Shown here one piece after another: positions 23,701 through 36,300 of a stretch of DNA of 64,000 nt. Positions within the stretch are counted from its first letter, which is position 1. Every line of letters starts with the position of its first letter. The stretch covers positions 496,001-560,000 of the forward strand of contig NC_079875.1 of assembly GCF_029227915.1 (NCBI RefSeq), written 5' to 3'. The translations under genes and the position numbers were made by a program. The notes below the pieces were generated by a model, which saw only the letters and a list, made by a program, of their open reading frames with translations, did no database searches and was not told the origin of the DNA. The stretch is from Hydractinia symbiolongicarpus. Lineage: Eukaryota > Cnidaria > Hydrozoa > Anthoathecata > Hydractiniidae.

Positions 23701-25219
23701 GGCGATTAAACTTCTTTTATTCAGCGTCTCATCAAAAATGAAAACATTTTTAAAAACTACAAGTCTCATGGGCTTTAGTGGTAAAATAATAATTTAAAAA
23801 ATCGTTCGGGAAATGAGTTTACTCCCTGGGTACTTTTTTTGTATACTTTTGTCTTTACAGGCCGAGTCCGGGATTTACGGGAAATCGCCGGTTTTCGTTT
23901 GCCGGCGATTAAACTTCTTTTATTCAGCGTCTCATCAAAAATGAAAACATTTTTAAAAACTACAAGTCTCATGGGCTTTAGTGGTGAAATAATAATTTAA
24001 AAAATCGTTCGGGAAATGAGTTTACTCCCTGGGTACTTTATTTGTATACTTTTAACTATACGGGCCGAGTCTGGGATTTACGGGAAATCGCAGGTTTTCG
24101 TTTGCCGGCGATTAAACTTCTTTTATTCAGCGTCTCATCAAAAATGAAAACATTTTTGAAAACTACAAGTCTCATGCGATTTAGTGGTGAAAAGATAATT
24201 TAAAAAATCGTTCTGGAAATAAGTTTACTCACAGGGTACTTTCTTTGTATACATTCGACTATACGGGACAAGCCCGTGGGTTTACGGGAAATCGCGGGTT
24301 TTCGTTTGCCGGCGATTAAAACTCTTTCATTAAGCGTCTCATTAAAAGTGAAAATATTTTGGAAAACTAAAAGTCTTATTCGTTCTAATGGTGCAGAAAT
24401 AATTTGAAAAATCGTTCGGGAAATGAGTTTACTCCCTGGGTACTTTCTTTTTATACTTTTGACTATACCGGCCGAGTCCGGGAGTTACGGGAAGTCGCGG
24501 GTTTCCGTTTGACGGCGATTAAACTTCTTTTATTCAGCGTCTCATCAAAAATGAAAACATTTTTAAAAACTACAAGTCTCATGGGCTTTAGTGGTAAAAT
24601 AATAATTTAAAAAATCGTTCGGGAAATGAGTTTACTCCCTGGGTACTTTTTTTGTATACTTTTGTCTTTACAGGCCGAGTCCGGGATTTACGGGAAATCG
24701 CCGGTTTTCGTTTGCCGGCGATTAAACTTCTTTTATTCAGCGTCTCATCAAAAATGAAAACATTTTTAAAAACTACAAGTCTCATGGGCTTTAGTGGTGA
24801 AATAATAATTTAAAAAATCGTTCGGGAAATGAGTTTACTCCCTGGGTACTTTATTTGTATACTTTTAACTATACGGGCCGAGTCTGGGATTTACGGGAAA
24901 TCGCAGGTTTTCGTTTGCCGGCGATTAAACTTCTTTTATTCAGCGTCTCATCAAAAATGAAAACATTTTTGAAAACTACAAGTCTCATGCGATTTAGTGG
25001 TGAAAAGATAATTTAAAAAATCGTTCTGGAAATAAGTTTACTCACAGGGTACTTTCTTTGTATACATTCGACTATACGGGACAAGCCCGTGGGTTTACGG
25101 GAAATCACGGGTTTTCGTTTGCCGGCGATTAAACTTCTTTTATTCAGCGTCTCATCAAAAATGAAAACATTTTTAAAAACTGCAAGTCTCATGGGCTTTA
25201 GTGGTAAAATAATAATTTA
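20748..25219 (+). repeat. Satellite block 5: D-V-R-C' tetramer higher-order repeat (813 bp)
   Basis: D copies with the private change tttccgtttgacggcg (tttctgtttgacggcg in the first) start at 20,748, 21,765, 22,781, 23,594 and 24,407. The last three intervals are regular: 813 bp equals three 203 bp monomers plus one 204 bp C' copy, whose extra base lies in cccgtgggttt. The first two intervals (1,017 and 1,016 bp) contain an extra monomer. The tetramers at 22,781, 23,594 and 24,407 differ by only scattered bases. The block ends in a C' copy (25,016-25,219) that has exchanged its end for the ctgcaag...catgggc form. Confidence 0.87.
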
Positions 25220-27658
25220 AAAAATCGTTCGGGAAATGAGTTTACTCCCTGGGTACTTTCTTTGTATACTTTTGACTATACGGGCCGAGTCTGTGATTTA
25301 CAGGAAATCTCAGGTTTTCGTTTGCCGGCGATTAAACTTCTTTTATTCAGCGTCTCATCAAAAATGAAAACATTTTTAAAAACTAAAAGTCTCATGGGCT
25401 TTAGTGGTGAAATAATAATTTAAAAAATCGTTCGGGAAATGAGTTTACTCCCTGGGTACTTTATTTGTATACTTTTAATTATACGGGCCGAGTCTGGGAT
25501 TTACGGGAAATCGCAGGTTTTCGTTTGCCGGCGATTAAACTTCTTTTATTCAGCGTCTCATCAAAAATGAAAACATTTTTGAAAACTACAAGTCTCATGC
25601 GATTTAGTGGTGAAAAGATAATTTAAAAAATCGTTCTGGAAATAAGTTTACTCACAGGGTACTTTCTTTGTATACATTCGACTATACGGGACAAGCCCGT
25701 GGGTTTACGGGAAATCGCGGGTTTTCGTTTGCCGGCGATTAAACTTCTTTTTTTCAGCGTCTCATCAAAAATGAAAACATTTTTAAAAACTGCAAGTCTC
25801 ATGGGCTTTAGTGGTAAAATAATAATTTAAAAAATCGTTCGGGAAATGAGTTTACTCCCTGGGTACTTTGTTTGTATACTTTTGACTATACGGGCCGAGT
25901 CTGTGATTTACAGGAAATCTCAGGTTTTCGTTTGCCGGCGATTAAACTTCTTTTATTCAGCGTCTCATCAAAAATGAAAACATTTTTAAAAACTACAAGT
26001 CTCATGGGCTTTAGTGGTGAAATAATAATTTAAAAAATCGTTCGGGAAATGAGTTTACTCCCTGGGTACTTTATTTGTACACTTTTAATTATACGGGCCG
26101 AGTCTGGGATTTACGGGAAATCGCAGGTTTTCGTTTGCCGGCGATTAAACTTCTTTTATTCAGCGTCTCATCAAAAATGAAAACATTTTTGAAAACTACA
26201 AGTCTCATGCGATTTAGTGGTGAAAAGATAATTTAAAAAATCGTTCTGGAAATAAGTTTACTCACAGGGTACTTTCTTTGTATACATTCGACTATACGGG
26301 ACAAGCCCGTGGGTTTACGGGAAATCGCGGGTTTTCGTTTGCCGGCGATTAAACTTCTTTTTTTCAGCGTCTCATCAAAAATGAAAACATTTTTAAAAAC
26401 TGCAAGTCTCATGGGCTTTAGTGGTAAAATAATAATTTAAAAAATCGTTCGGGAAATGAGTTTACTCCCTGGGTACTTTGTTTGTATACTTTTGACTATA
26501 CGGGCCGAGTCTGTGATTTACAGGAAATCTCAGGTTTTCGTTTGCCGGCGATTAAACTTCTTTTTTTCAGCGTCTCATCAAAAATGAAAACATTTTTAAA
26601 AACTGCAAGTCTCATGGGCTTTAGTGGTAAAATAATAATTTAAAAAATCGTTCGGGAAATGAGTTTACTCCCTGGGTACTTTGTTTGTATACTTTTGACT
26701 ATACGGGCCGAGTCTGTGATTTACAGGAAATCTCAGGTTTTCGTTTGCCGGCGATTAAACTTCTTTTATTCAGCGTCTCATCAAAAATGAAAACATTTTT
26801 AAAAACTACAAGTCTCATGGGCTTTAGTGGTGAAATAATAATTTAAAAAATCGTTCGGGAAATGAGTTTACTCCCTGGGTACTTTATTTGTACACTTTTA
26901 ATTATACGGGCCGAGTCTGGGATTTACGGGAAATCGCAGGTTTTCGTTTGCCGGCGATTAAACTTCTTTTATTCAGCGTCTCATCAAAAATGAAAACATT
27001 TTTGAAAACTACAAGTCTCATGCGATTTAGTGGTGAAAAGATAATTTAAAAAATCGTTCTGGAAATAAGTTTACTCACAGGGTACTTTCTTTGTATACAT
27101 TCGACTATACGGGACAAGCCCGTGGGTTTACGGGAAATCGCGGGTTTTCGTTTGCCGGCGATTAAACTTCTTTTTTTCAGCGTCTCATCAAAAATGAAAA
27201 CATTTTTAAAAACTGCAAGTCTCATGGGCTTTAGTGGTAAAATAATAATTTAAAAAATCGTTCGGGAAATGAGTTTACTCCCTGGGTACTTTGTTTGTAT
27301 ACTTTTGACTATACGGGCCGAGTCTGTGATTTACAGGAAATCTCAGGTTTTCGTTTGCCGGCGATTAAACTTCTTTTATTCAGCGTCTCATCAAAAATGA
27401 AAACATTTTTAAAAACTACAAGTCTCATGGGCTTTAGTGGTGAAATAATAATTTAAAAAATCGTTCGGGAAATGAGTTTACTCCCTGGGTACTTTATTTG
27501 TATACTTTTAACTATACGGGCCGAGTCTGGGATTTACGGGAAATCGCAGGTTTTCGTTTGCCGGCGATTAAACTTCTTTTATTCAGCGTCTCATCAAAAA
27601 TGAAAACATTTTTAAAAACTACAAGTCTCATGCGATTTAGTGGTGAAAAGATAATTTA
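25220..27658 (+). repeat. Satellite block 6: Q-R-C' trimer higher-order repeat (610 bp)
   Basis: Monomers start at Q 25,220, R 25,423, C' 25,626, Q 25,830, R 26,033, C' 26,236, Q 26,440, Q 26,643, R 26,846, C' 27,049, Q 27,253 and R 27,456. The Q marker ctgtgattta lies at 25,291, 25,901, 26,511, 26,714 and 27,324, so the period is 610 bp with one single-monomer (203 bp) step. The Q at 26,440 has a C'-type end (tttctttttttcagcg, ctgcaag) and is a Q/C' hybrid that creates the extra Q. The middle repeats share a tttgtacac change in R, showing very recent spread. Confidence 0.87.
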
Positions 27659-30600
27659 AAAAATCGTTCTGGAAATAAGTTTACTCACAGGGTACTTTCT
27701 TTGTATACATTCGACTATACGGGACAAGCCCGTGGGTTTACGGGAAATCGCGGGTTTTCGTTTGCCGGCGATTAAACCTCTTTCATTAAGCGTCTCATTA
27801 AAAGTGAAAACATTTTGGAAAACTAAAAGTCTTATTCGTTCTAATGGTGCAGAAATAATTTGAAAAATCGTTCGGGAAATGAGTTTACTCCCTGGGTACT
27901 TTCTTTTTATACTTTTGAATATACGGGCCGAGTCCGGGAGTTACGGGAAGTCGCGGGTTTCCGTTTGACGGCGATAAAACTTCTTTTATTCAGCGTCTCA
28001 TCAAAAATGAAAACATTTTTGAAAACTACAAGTCTCATGCGTTTTAGTGGTGAAAAAATAATTTTAAAAATCGTTCGGGAAATGAGTTTACTCCCAGGGT
28101 ACTTTCTTTGAATGCTTTTGACTATACGGGCCGAGTCCGGGGTTTACGGGAAATGGCGGGTTTTCGTTTGCCGGCGATTAAACTTCTTTTATTCAGCGTC
28201 TCATCAAAAATGAAAACATTTTTTAAAACTACAAGTCTCATGGGCTTTAGTGGTGAAATAATAATTTAAAAAATCGCGCGGCAAATGTGTTTACTCCCTG
28301 GGTACTTTCTTTGTATACTTTTGACTATACGGGCCTAGTCTGGGATTTACGGGAAATCGCAGGTTTTCGTTTGCCGGCGATTAAACTTCTTTTATTCAGC
28401 GTCTCATCAAAAATAAAAACATTTTTGAAAACTACAAGTCTCATGCGATTTAGTGGTGAAAAGATAATTTAAAAAATCGTTCTGGAAATGAGTTTACTCA
28501 CAGGGTACTTTCTTTGTATACATTCGACTATACGGGACAAGCCCGGGATTTACGGGAAATCGCGGGTTTTCGTTTGCCGGCGATTAAACCTCTTTCATTA
28601 AGCGTCTCATTAAAAATGAAAACATTTTGGAAAACTACAAGTCTCATTCGTTCCAGTGGTGCAGAAATAATTTGAAAAATCGTTCGGGAAATGAGTTTAC
28701 TCCCTGGGTACTTTCTTTGTATACTTTTGACTATACGGGCCGAGTCCGGGGTTTACGGGAAATGGCGGATTTTCGTTTGCCGGCGATTAAACTCCATTTT
28801 TTCAGCGTCTCATCAAAAATGAAAACACTTTTAAAAACTACAAGTCTCATGGGCTTTAGTGGTGAAATAATAATTTAAAAAATCGTTCTGGAAATAAGTT
28901 TACTCACAGGGTACTTTCTTTGTATACATTCGACTATACGGGACAAGCCCGTGGGTTTACGGGAAATCGCGGGTTTTCGTTTGCCGGCGATTAAACTTCT
29001 TTTTTTCAGAGTCTCATCAAAAATGAAAACATTTTTAAAAACTGCAAGTCTCATGGGCTTTAGTGGTAAAATAATAATTTAAAAAATCGTTCGGGAAATG
29101 AGTTTACTCCCTGGGTACTTTGTTTGTATACTTTTGACTATACGGGCCGAGTCTGTGATTTACAGGAAATCTCAGGTTTTCGTTTGCTGGCGATTAAACT
29201 TCTTTTATTCAGCGTCTCATCAAAAATGAAAACATTTTTAAAAACTACAAGTCTCATGGGCTTTAGTGGTGAAATAATAATTTAAAAAATCGTTCGGGAA
29301 ATGAGTTTACTCCCTGGGTACTTTATTTGTATACTTTTAACTATACGGGCCGAGTCTGGGATTTACGGGAAATCGCAGGTTTTCGTTTGCCGGCGATTAA
29401 ACTTCTTTTATTCAGCGTCTCTTCAAAAATGAAAACATTTTTGAAAACTACAAGTCTCATGCGATTTAGTGGTGAAAAGATAATTTAAAAAATCGTTCTG
29501 GAAATAAGTTTACTCACAGGGTACTTTCTTTGTATACATTCGACTATACGGGACAAGGCCGTGGGTTTACGGGAAATTGCGGGTTTTCGTTTGCCGGCGA
29601 TTAAACCTCTTTCATTAAGTGTCTCATTAAAAGTGAAAACATTTTTAAAAACTACAAGTCTCATGGGCTTTAGTGGTGAAATAATAATTTAAAAAATCGT
29701 TCGGGAAATGAGTTTACTCCCTGGGTACTTTATTTGTATACTTTTAACTATACGGGCCGAGTCTGGGATTTACGGGAAATCGCAGGTTTTCGTTTGCCGG
29801 CGATTAAACTTCTTTTATTCAGCGTCTCATCAAAAATGAAAACATTTTTAAAAACTACAAGTCTCATGGGCTTTAGTGGTAAAATAATAATTTAAAAAAT
29901 CGTTCGGGAAATGAGTTTACTCCCTGGGTACTTTGTTTGTATACTTTTGACTATACGGGCCGAGTCTGTGATTTACAGGAAATCTCAGGTTTTCGTTTGC
30001 TGGCGATTAAACTTCTTTTATTCAGCGTCTCATCAAAAATGAAAACATTTTTAAAAACTACAAGTCTCATGGGCTTTAGTGGTGAAATAATAATTTAAAA
30101 AATCGTTCGGGAAATGAGTTTACTCCCTGGGTACTTTATTTGTATACTTTTAACTATACGGGCCGAGTCTGGGATTTACGGGAAATCGCAGGTTTTCGTT
30201 TGCCGGCGATTAAACTTCTTTTATTCAGCGTCTCTTCAAAAATGAAAACATTTTTGAAAACTACAAGTCTCATGCGATTTAGTGGTGAAAAGATAATTTA
30301 AAAAATCGTTCTGGAAATAAGTTTACTCACAGGGTACTTTCTTTGTATACATTCGACTATACGGGACAAGGCCGTGGGTTTACGGGAAATTGCGGGTTTT
30401 CGTTTGCCGGCGATTAAACCTCTTTCATTAAGCGTCTCATTAAAAGTGAAAACATTTTGGAGAACTAAAAGTCTTATTCGTTCTAATGGTGCAGAAATAA
30501 TTTGAAAAATCGTTCGGGAAATGAGTTTACTCCCTGGGTACTTTTTTTGTATACTTTTGTCTTTACAGGCCGAGTCCGGGATTTACGGGAAATCGCCGGT

Positions 30601-33344
30601 TTTCGTTTGCCGGCGATTAAACTTCTTTTATTCAGCGTCTCTACAAAAATGAAAACATTTTTGAAAACTACAAGTCTCAAGCGTTTTAGTGGTGAAAAGA
30701 TAATTTAAAAAATCGTTTTGTAAATGAGTTTACTCACAGGGTACTTTCTTTGTATACATTCGACTACACGGGCCAAGCCCGGGTTTTAGGGGAAATCGCT
30801 GGTTTTCGTTTGCCGGCGATTAAACCTCTTTCATTAAGCGTCTCTTTAAAAATGAAAACATTTTTAAAAACTACAAGTCTCATGAGCTTTAGTGGTGAAA
30901 TAATAATTTAAAAAATCGTTCGGGATATGAGTTTACTCCCTGGGTACTTTTTTTGTATACTTTTGTCTTTACAGGCCGAGTCCGGGATTTACAGGAAATC
31001 GCAAGTTTTCGTTTGCCGGCGATTAAACATTTTTTATTCAGCGTCTCATCAAAAATGAAAACATTTTTGAAACTACAAGTCTCATGCGTTTTAGTGGTGA
31101 AAAAATAATTTAAAAAATCGTTCGGGAAATGAGTTTACTCCCTGGGTACTTTCTTCGTATACTTTTGACTATACGGGCCGACTCCAGGGTTTACGGGAAA
31201 TGGCGGGTTTTCGTTTGCCGGCGATTAAACTTCTTTTATTCAGCGTCTCATCAAAAATGAAAACATTTTTAAAAACTAAAAGTCTCATGGGCTTTAGTGG
31301 TGAAATAATAATTTAAAAAATCGTTCGGAAGATGAGTTTACTCCCTGGGTACTTTATTTGTATACTTTTAACTATACGGGCCCAGTCTGGGATTTACGGG
31401 AAATCGCAGGTTTTCGTTTGCCGGCGATTAAACTTCTTTTATTCAGCGTCTCATCAAAAATGAAAACATTTTTGAAAACTACAAGTCTCATGCGATTTAG
31501 TGGTGAAAATATAATTTAAAAAATCGTTCTGGAAATAAGTTTACTCACAGGGTACTTTCTTTGTATACATTCGACTATACGGGACAAGCCCGGTATTTAC
31601 GGGAAATCGCGGGTTTTCGTTTGCCGGCGATTAAACCTCTTTCATTAAGCGTCTCATTAAAAGTGAAAACATTTTGGAAAACTAAAAGTCTTATTCGTTC
31701 TAATGGTGCAGAAATAATTTGAAAAATCGTTCGGGAAGGGAGTTTACTCCCTGGGTACTTTCTTTGTATACTTTTGACTATACGGGTCGAGTCCGGGATT
31801 TACGGGAAAACGCAGGTTTTCGTTTGCCGGTGATTAAACTGCTTTTATTCAGCGTCTCATCAAAAATGAAAACATTTTTGAAAACTACAAGTCTCATGCG
31901 TTTTAGTGGTGAAAAAATAATTTAAAAAATCGTTCGGGAAATGAGTTTACTCCCTGGGTACTTTATTTGTATGCTTTTAAATATACGGGCCGAGTCCGGG
32001 GTTTACGGGAAATGGCGGGTTTTCGTTTGCCGGAGATTAAACTTCTTTTATTCAGCGTCTCATCAAAAATGAAAACATTTTTAAAAACTACAAGTCTCAT
32101 GGGCTTTAGTGGTGAAATAATAATTTAAAAAATCGCTCGGGAAATAAGTTTTCTCCCTGGGTACTTTCTTTGTATACTTTTGACTATACGGGCCGAGTCT
32201 GGGATTTACGGGAAATCGCAGTTTTTTGTTTGCCGGCGATTAAACTTCTTTTATTCAGCGTCTCATCAAAAATGAAAACATTTTTGAAAACTACAAGTCT
32301 CATGCGTTTTAGTGGTGAAAAAATAATTTAAAAAATCGTTCGGGAAATGAGTTTACTCCCTGGGTACTTTCTTTGTATGCTTTTGACTATACCGGCCGAG
32401 TCCGGGGTTTACGGGAAATGGCCGGTTTTCGTTTGCCGGCGATTAAACTTCCTTTATTCAGCGTCTCATCAAAAATGAAAACATTTTTAAAAACTACAAG
32501 TCTCATTCGTTTTAGTGGTGCAGAAATAATTTGAAAAATCGTTCGGGAAATGAGTTTACTCCCTGGGTACTTTCTTTTTATACTTTTGACTATGCGGGCC
32601 GAGTCCAGGAGTTACGGGAAGTCGTGGGTTTTCGTTTGCCCGCGATTAAACTTCTTTTATTCAGCGTCTCATCAAAAATGAAAACATTTTTAGAAACTAC
32701 AAGTCTCATGGGCTTTAGTGGTGAAATAATAATTTAAAAAATCGTTCGGGAAATGAGTTTACTCCATGGGTACTTTTTTGTATACTTTTGACTTTACAGG
32801 CCGAGTCCGAGATTTACGGGAAATCGCAGGTTTTCGTTTGCCGGTGATTAAACTTCTTTTATTCAGCGTCTCATCAAAAATGAAAACATTTTTGAAAACT
32901 ACAAGTCTCATGTGTTTTAGTGGTAAAAAAGTAACTTAAAAAATTGTTCGGGAAATGAGTTTACTCCCTGGTTACTTTCTTTGTATACTTTTGACTATAC
33001 GGGCCGAGTCCGGGGTTTACGGGAAATGGCGAGTTTTCGTTTGCCGGCGATTAAACTCCATTTATTCAGCGCCTCATCAAAAATAAAAACACTTTTAAAA
33101 ACTACAAGTCTCATGGGCTTTAGTGGTGAAATAATAATTTAAAAAATCGTTCGGGAAATGAGTTTACTCCCTGGGTACTTTGTTTGCATACTTTTGACTA
33201 TACGGGCCGAGTCTGGGATTTACAGGAAATCTCAGGTTTTCGTTTGCCGGCGATTAAACTCCTTTTATTCAGCGTCTCATCAAAAATGAAAACATTTTTG
33301 AAAACTTCAAGTCTCATGCGATTTAGTGGTGAAAAGATAATTTA
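27659..33344 (+). repeat. Large satellite duplication, copy 1 (5,686 bp, 28 monomers)
   Basis: From the C' monomer at 27,659 the class order and private variants match 33,345 onward at an offset of 5,686 bp. After the extra four monomers (29,488-30,300) the match continues at an offset of 4,873 bp, drifting to 4,871 through two single-base differences. Shared private markers include a frame of ccgtttgacggcgataaaac in D, gcgcggcaaatgtg in B, acaaggccgtggg in C', gcgtctctacaaa in V, cccgcgatt in a D copy and catgtgttttagtggtaaaa near the end. The two copies differ by only scattered substitutions, for example gggaagggag against gggaaaggag. Confidence 0.9.
29488..30300 (+). repeat. Extra four-monomer segment (813 bp) present only in duplication copy 1
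   Basis: Copy 1 reads C'-Q-R-C'-R-Q-R-C' between 28,878 and 30,504, while copy 2 reads C'-Q-R-C' between 34,564 and 35,377. The additional segment starts with a hybrid monomer (29,488-29,691) that opens as C' (acaaggccgtggg) and ends as a catgggc-type copy, followed by R (29,692), Q (29,895) and R (30,098). Both the repeated Q-R and its flanking variants (tttgctggcgatt, gcgtctcttc) are duplicated, so this is a local tandem duplication in copy 1 or a loss in copy 2. Confidence 0.85.
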
Positions 33345-36300
33345 AAAAATCGTTCTGGAAATGAGTTTACTCACAGGGTACTTTCTTTGTATACATTCGA
33401 CTATACGGGACAAGCCCGTGGGTTTACGGGAAATCGCGGGTTTTCGTTTGCCGGCGATTAAACCTCTTTCATTAAGCGTCTCATTAAAAGTGAAAACATT
33501 TTGGAAAACTAAAAGTCTTATTCGTTCTAATGGTGCAGAAATAATTTGAAAAATCGTTCGGGAAATGAGTTTACTCCCTGGGTACTTTCTTTTTATACTT
33601 TTGAATATACGGGCCGAGTCCGGGAGTTACGGGAAGTCGCGGGTTTCCGTTTGACGGCGATAAAACTTCTTTTATTCAGCGTCTCATCAAAAATGAAAAC
33701 ATTTTTGAAAACTACAAGTCTCATGCGCTTTAGTGGTGAAAAAATAATTTTAAAAATCGTTCGGGAAATGAGTTTACTCCCAGGGTACTTTCTTTGAATG
33801 CTTTTGACTATACGGGCCGAGTCCGAGGTTTACGGGAAATGGCGGGTTTTCGTTTGCCGGCGATTAAACTTCTTTTATTCAGCGTCTCATCAAAAATGAA
33901 AACATTTTTAAAAACTACAAGTCTCATGGGCTTTAGTGGTGAAATAATAATTTAAAAAATCGCGCGGCAAATGTGTTTACTCCCTGGGTACTTTCTTTGT
34001 ATACTTTTGACTATACGGGCCTAGTCTGGGATTTACGGGAAATCGCAGGTTTTCGTTTGCCGGCGATTAAACTTCTTTTATTCAGCGTCTCATCAAAAAT
34101 AAAAACATTTTTGAAAACTACAAGTCTCATGCGATTTAGTGGTGAAAAGATAATTTAAAAAATCGTTCTGGAAATGAGTTTACTCACAGGGTACTTTCTT
34201 TGTATACATTCGACTATACGGGACAAGCCCGGGATTTACGGGAAATCGCGGGTTTTCGTTTGCCGGCGATTAAACCTCTTTCATTAAGCGTCTCATTAAA
34301 AATGAAAACATTTTGGAAAACTACAAGTCTCATTCGTTCCAGTGGTGCAGAAATAATTTGAAAAATCGTTCGGGAAATGAGTTTACTCCCTGGGTACTTT
34401 CTTTGTATACTTTTGACTATACGGGCCGAGTCCGGGGTTTACGGGAAATGGCGGATTTTCGTTTGCCGGCGATTAAACTCCATTTTTTCAGCGTCTCATC
34501 AAAAATGAAAACACTTTTAAAAACTACAAGTCTCATGGGCTTTAGTGGTGAAATAATAATTTAAAAAATCGTTCTGGAAATAAGTTTACTCACAGGGTAC
34601 TTTCTTTGTATACATTCGACTATACGGGACAAGCCCGTGGGTTTACGGGAAATCGCGGGTTTTCGTTTGCCGGCGATTAAACTTCTTTTTTTCAGCGTCT
34701 CATCAAAAATGAAAACATTTTTAAAAACTGCAAGTCTCATGGGCTTTAGTGGTAAAATAATAATTTAAAAAATCGTTCGGGAAATGAGTTTACTCCCTGG
34801 GTACTTTGTTTGTATACTTTTGACTATACGGGCCGAGTCTGTGATTTACAGGAAATCTCAGGTTTTCGTTTGCTGGCGATTAAACTTCTTTTATTCAGCG
34901 TCTCATCAAAAATGAAAACATTTTTAAAAACTACAAGTCTCATGGGCTTTAGTGGTGAAATAATAATTTAAAAAATCGTTCGGGAAATGAGTTTACTCCC
35001 TGGGTACTTTATTTGTATACTTTTAACTATACGGGCCGAGTCTGGGATTTACGGGAAATCGCAGGTTTTCGTTTGCCGGCGATTAAACTTCTTTTATTCA
35101 GCGTCTCTTCAAAAATGAAAACATTTTTGAAAACTACAAGTCTCATGCGATTTAGTGGTGAAAAGATAATTTAAAAAATCGTTCTGGAAATAAGTTTACT
35201 CACAGGGTACTTTCTTTGTATACATTCGACTATACGGGACAAGGCCGTGGGTTTACGGGAAATTGCGGGTTTTCGTTTGCCGGCGATTAAACCTCTTTCA
35301 TTAAGCGTCTCATTAAAAGTGAAAACATTTTGGAGAACTAAAAGTCTTATTCGTTCTAATGGTGCAGAAATAATTTGAAAAATCGTTCGGGAAATGAGTT
35401 TACTCCCTGGGTACTTTTTTTGTATACTTTTGTCTTTACAGGCCGAGTCCGGGATTTACGGGAAATCGCCGGTTTTCGTTTGCCGGCGATTAAACTTCTT
35501 TTATTCAGCGTCTCTACAAAAATGAAAACATTTTTGAAAACTACAAGTCTCAAGCGTTTTAGTGGTGAAAAGATAATTTAAAAAATCGTTTTGTAAATGA
35601 GTTTACTCACAGGGTACTTTCTTTGTATACATTCGACTACACGGGCCAAGCCCGGGTTTTAGGGGAAATCGCTGGTTTTCGTTTGCCGGCGATTAAACCT
35701 CTTTCATTAAGCGTCTCTTTAAAAATGAAAACATTTTTAAAAACTACAAGTCTCATGAGCTTTAGTGGTGAAATAATAATTTAAAAAATCGTTCGGGATA
35801 TGAGTTTACTCCCTGGGTACTTTTTTTGTATACTTTTGTCTTTACAGGCCGAGTCCGGGATTTACAGGAAATCGCAAGTTTTCGTTTGCCGGCGATTAAA
35901 CATTTTTATTCAGCGTCTCATCAAAAATGAAAACATTTTTGAAACTACAAGTCTCATGCGTTTTAGTGGTGAAAAAATAATTTAAAAAATCGTTCGGGAA
36001 ATGAGTTTACTCCCTGGGTACTTTCTTCGTATACTTTTGACTATACGGGCCGACTCCAGGGTTTACGGGAAATGGCGGGTTTTCGTTTGCCGGCGATTAA
36101 ACTTCTTTTATTCAGCGTCTCATCAAAAATGAAAACATTTTTAAAAACTAAAAGTCTCATGGGCTTTAGTGGTGAAATAATAATTTAAAAAATCGTTCGG
36201 AAGATGAGTTTACTCCCTGGGTACTTTATTTGTATACTTTTAACTATACGGGCCCAGTCTAGGATTTACGGGAAATCGCAGGTTTTCGTTTGCCGGCGAT

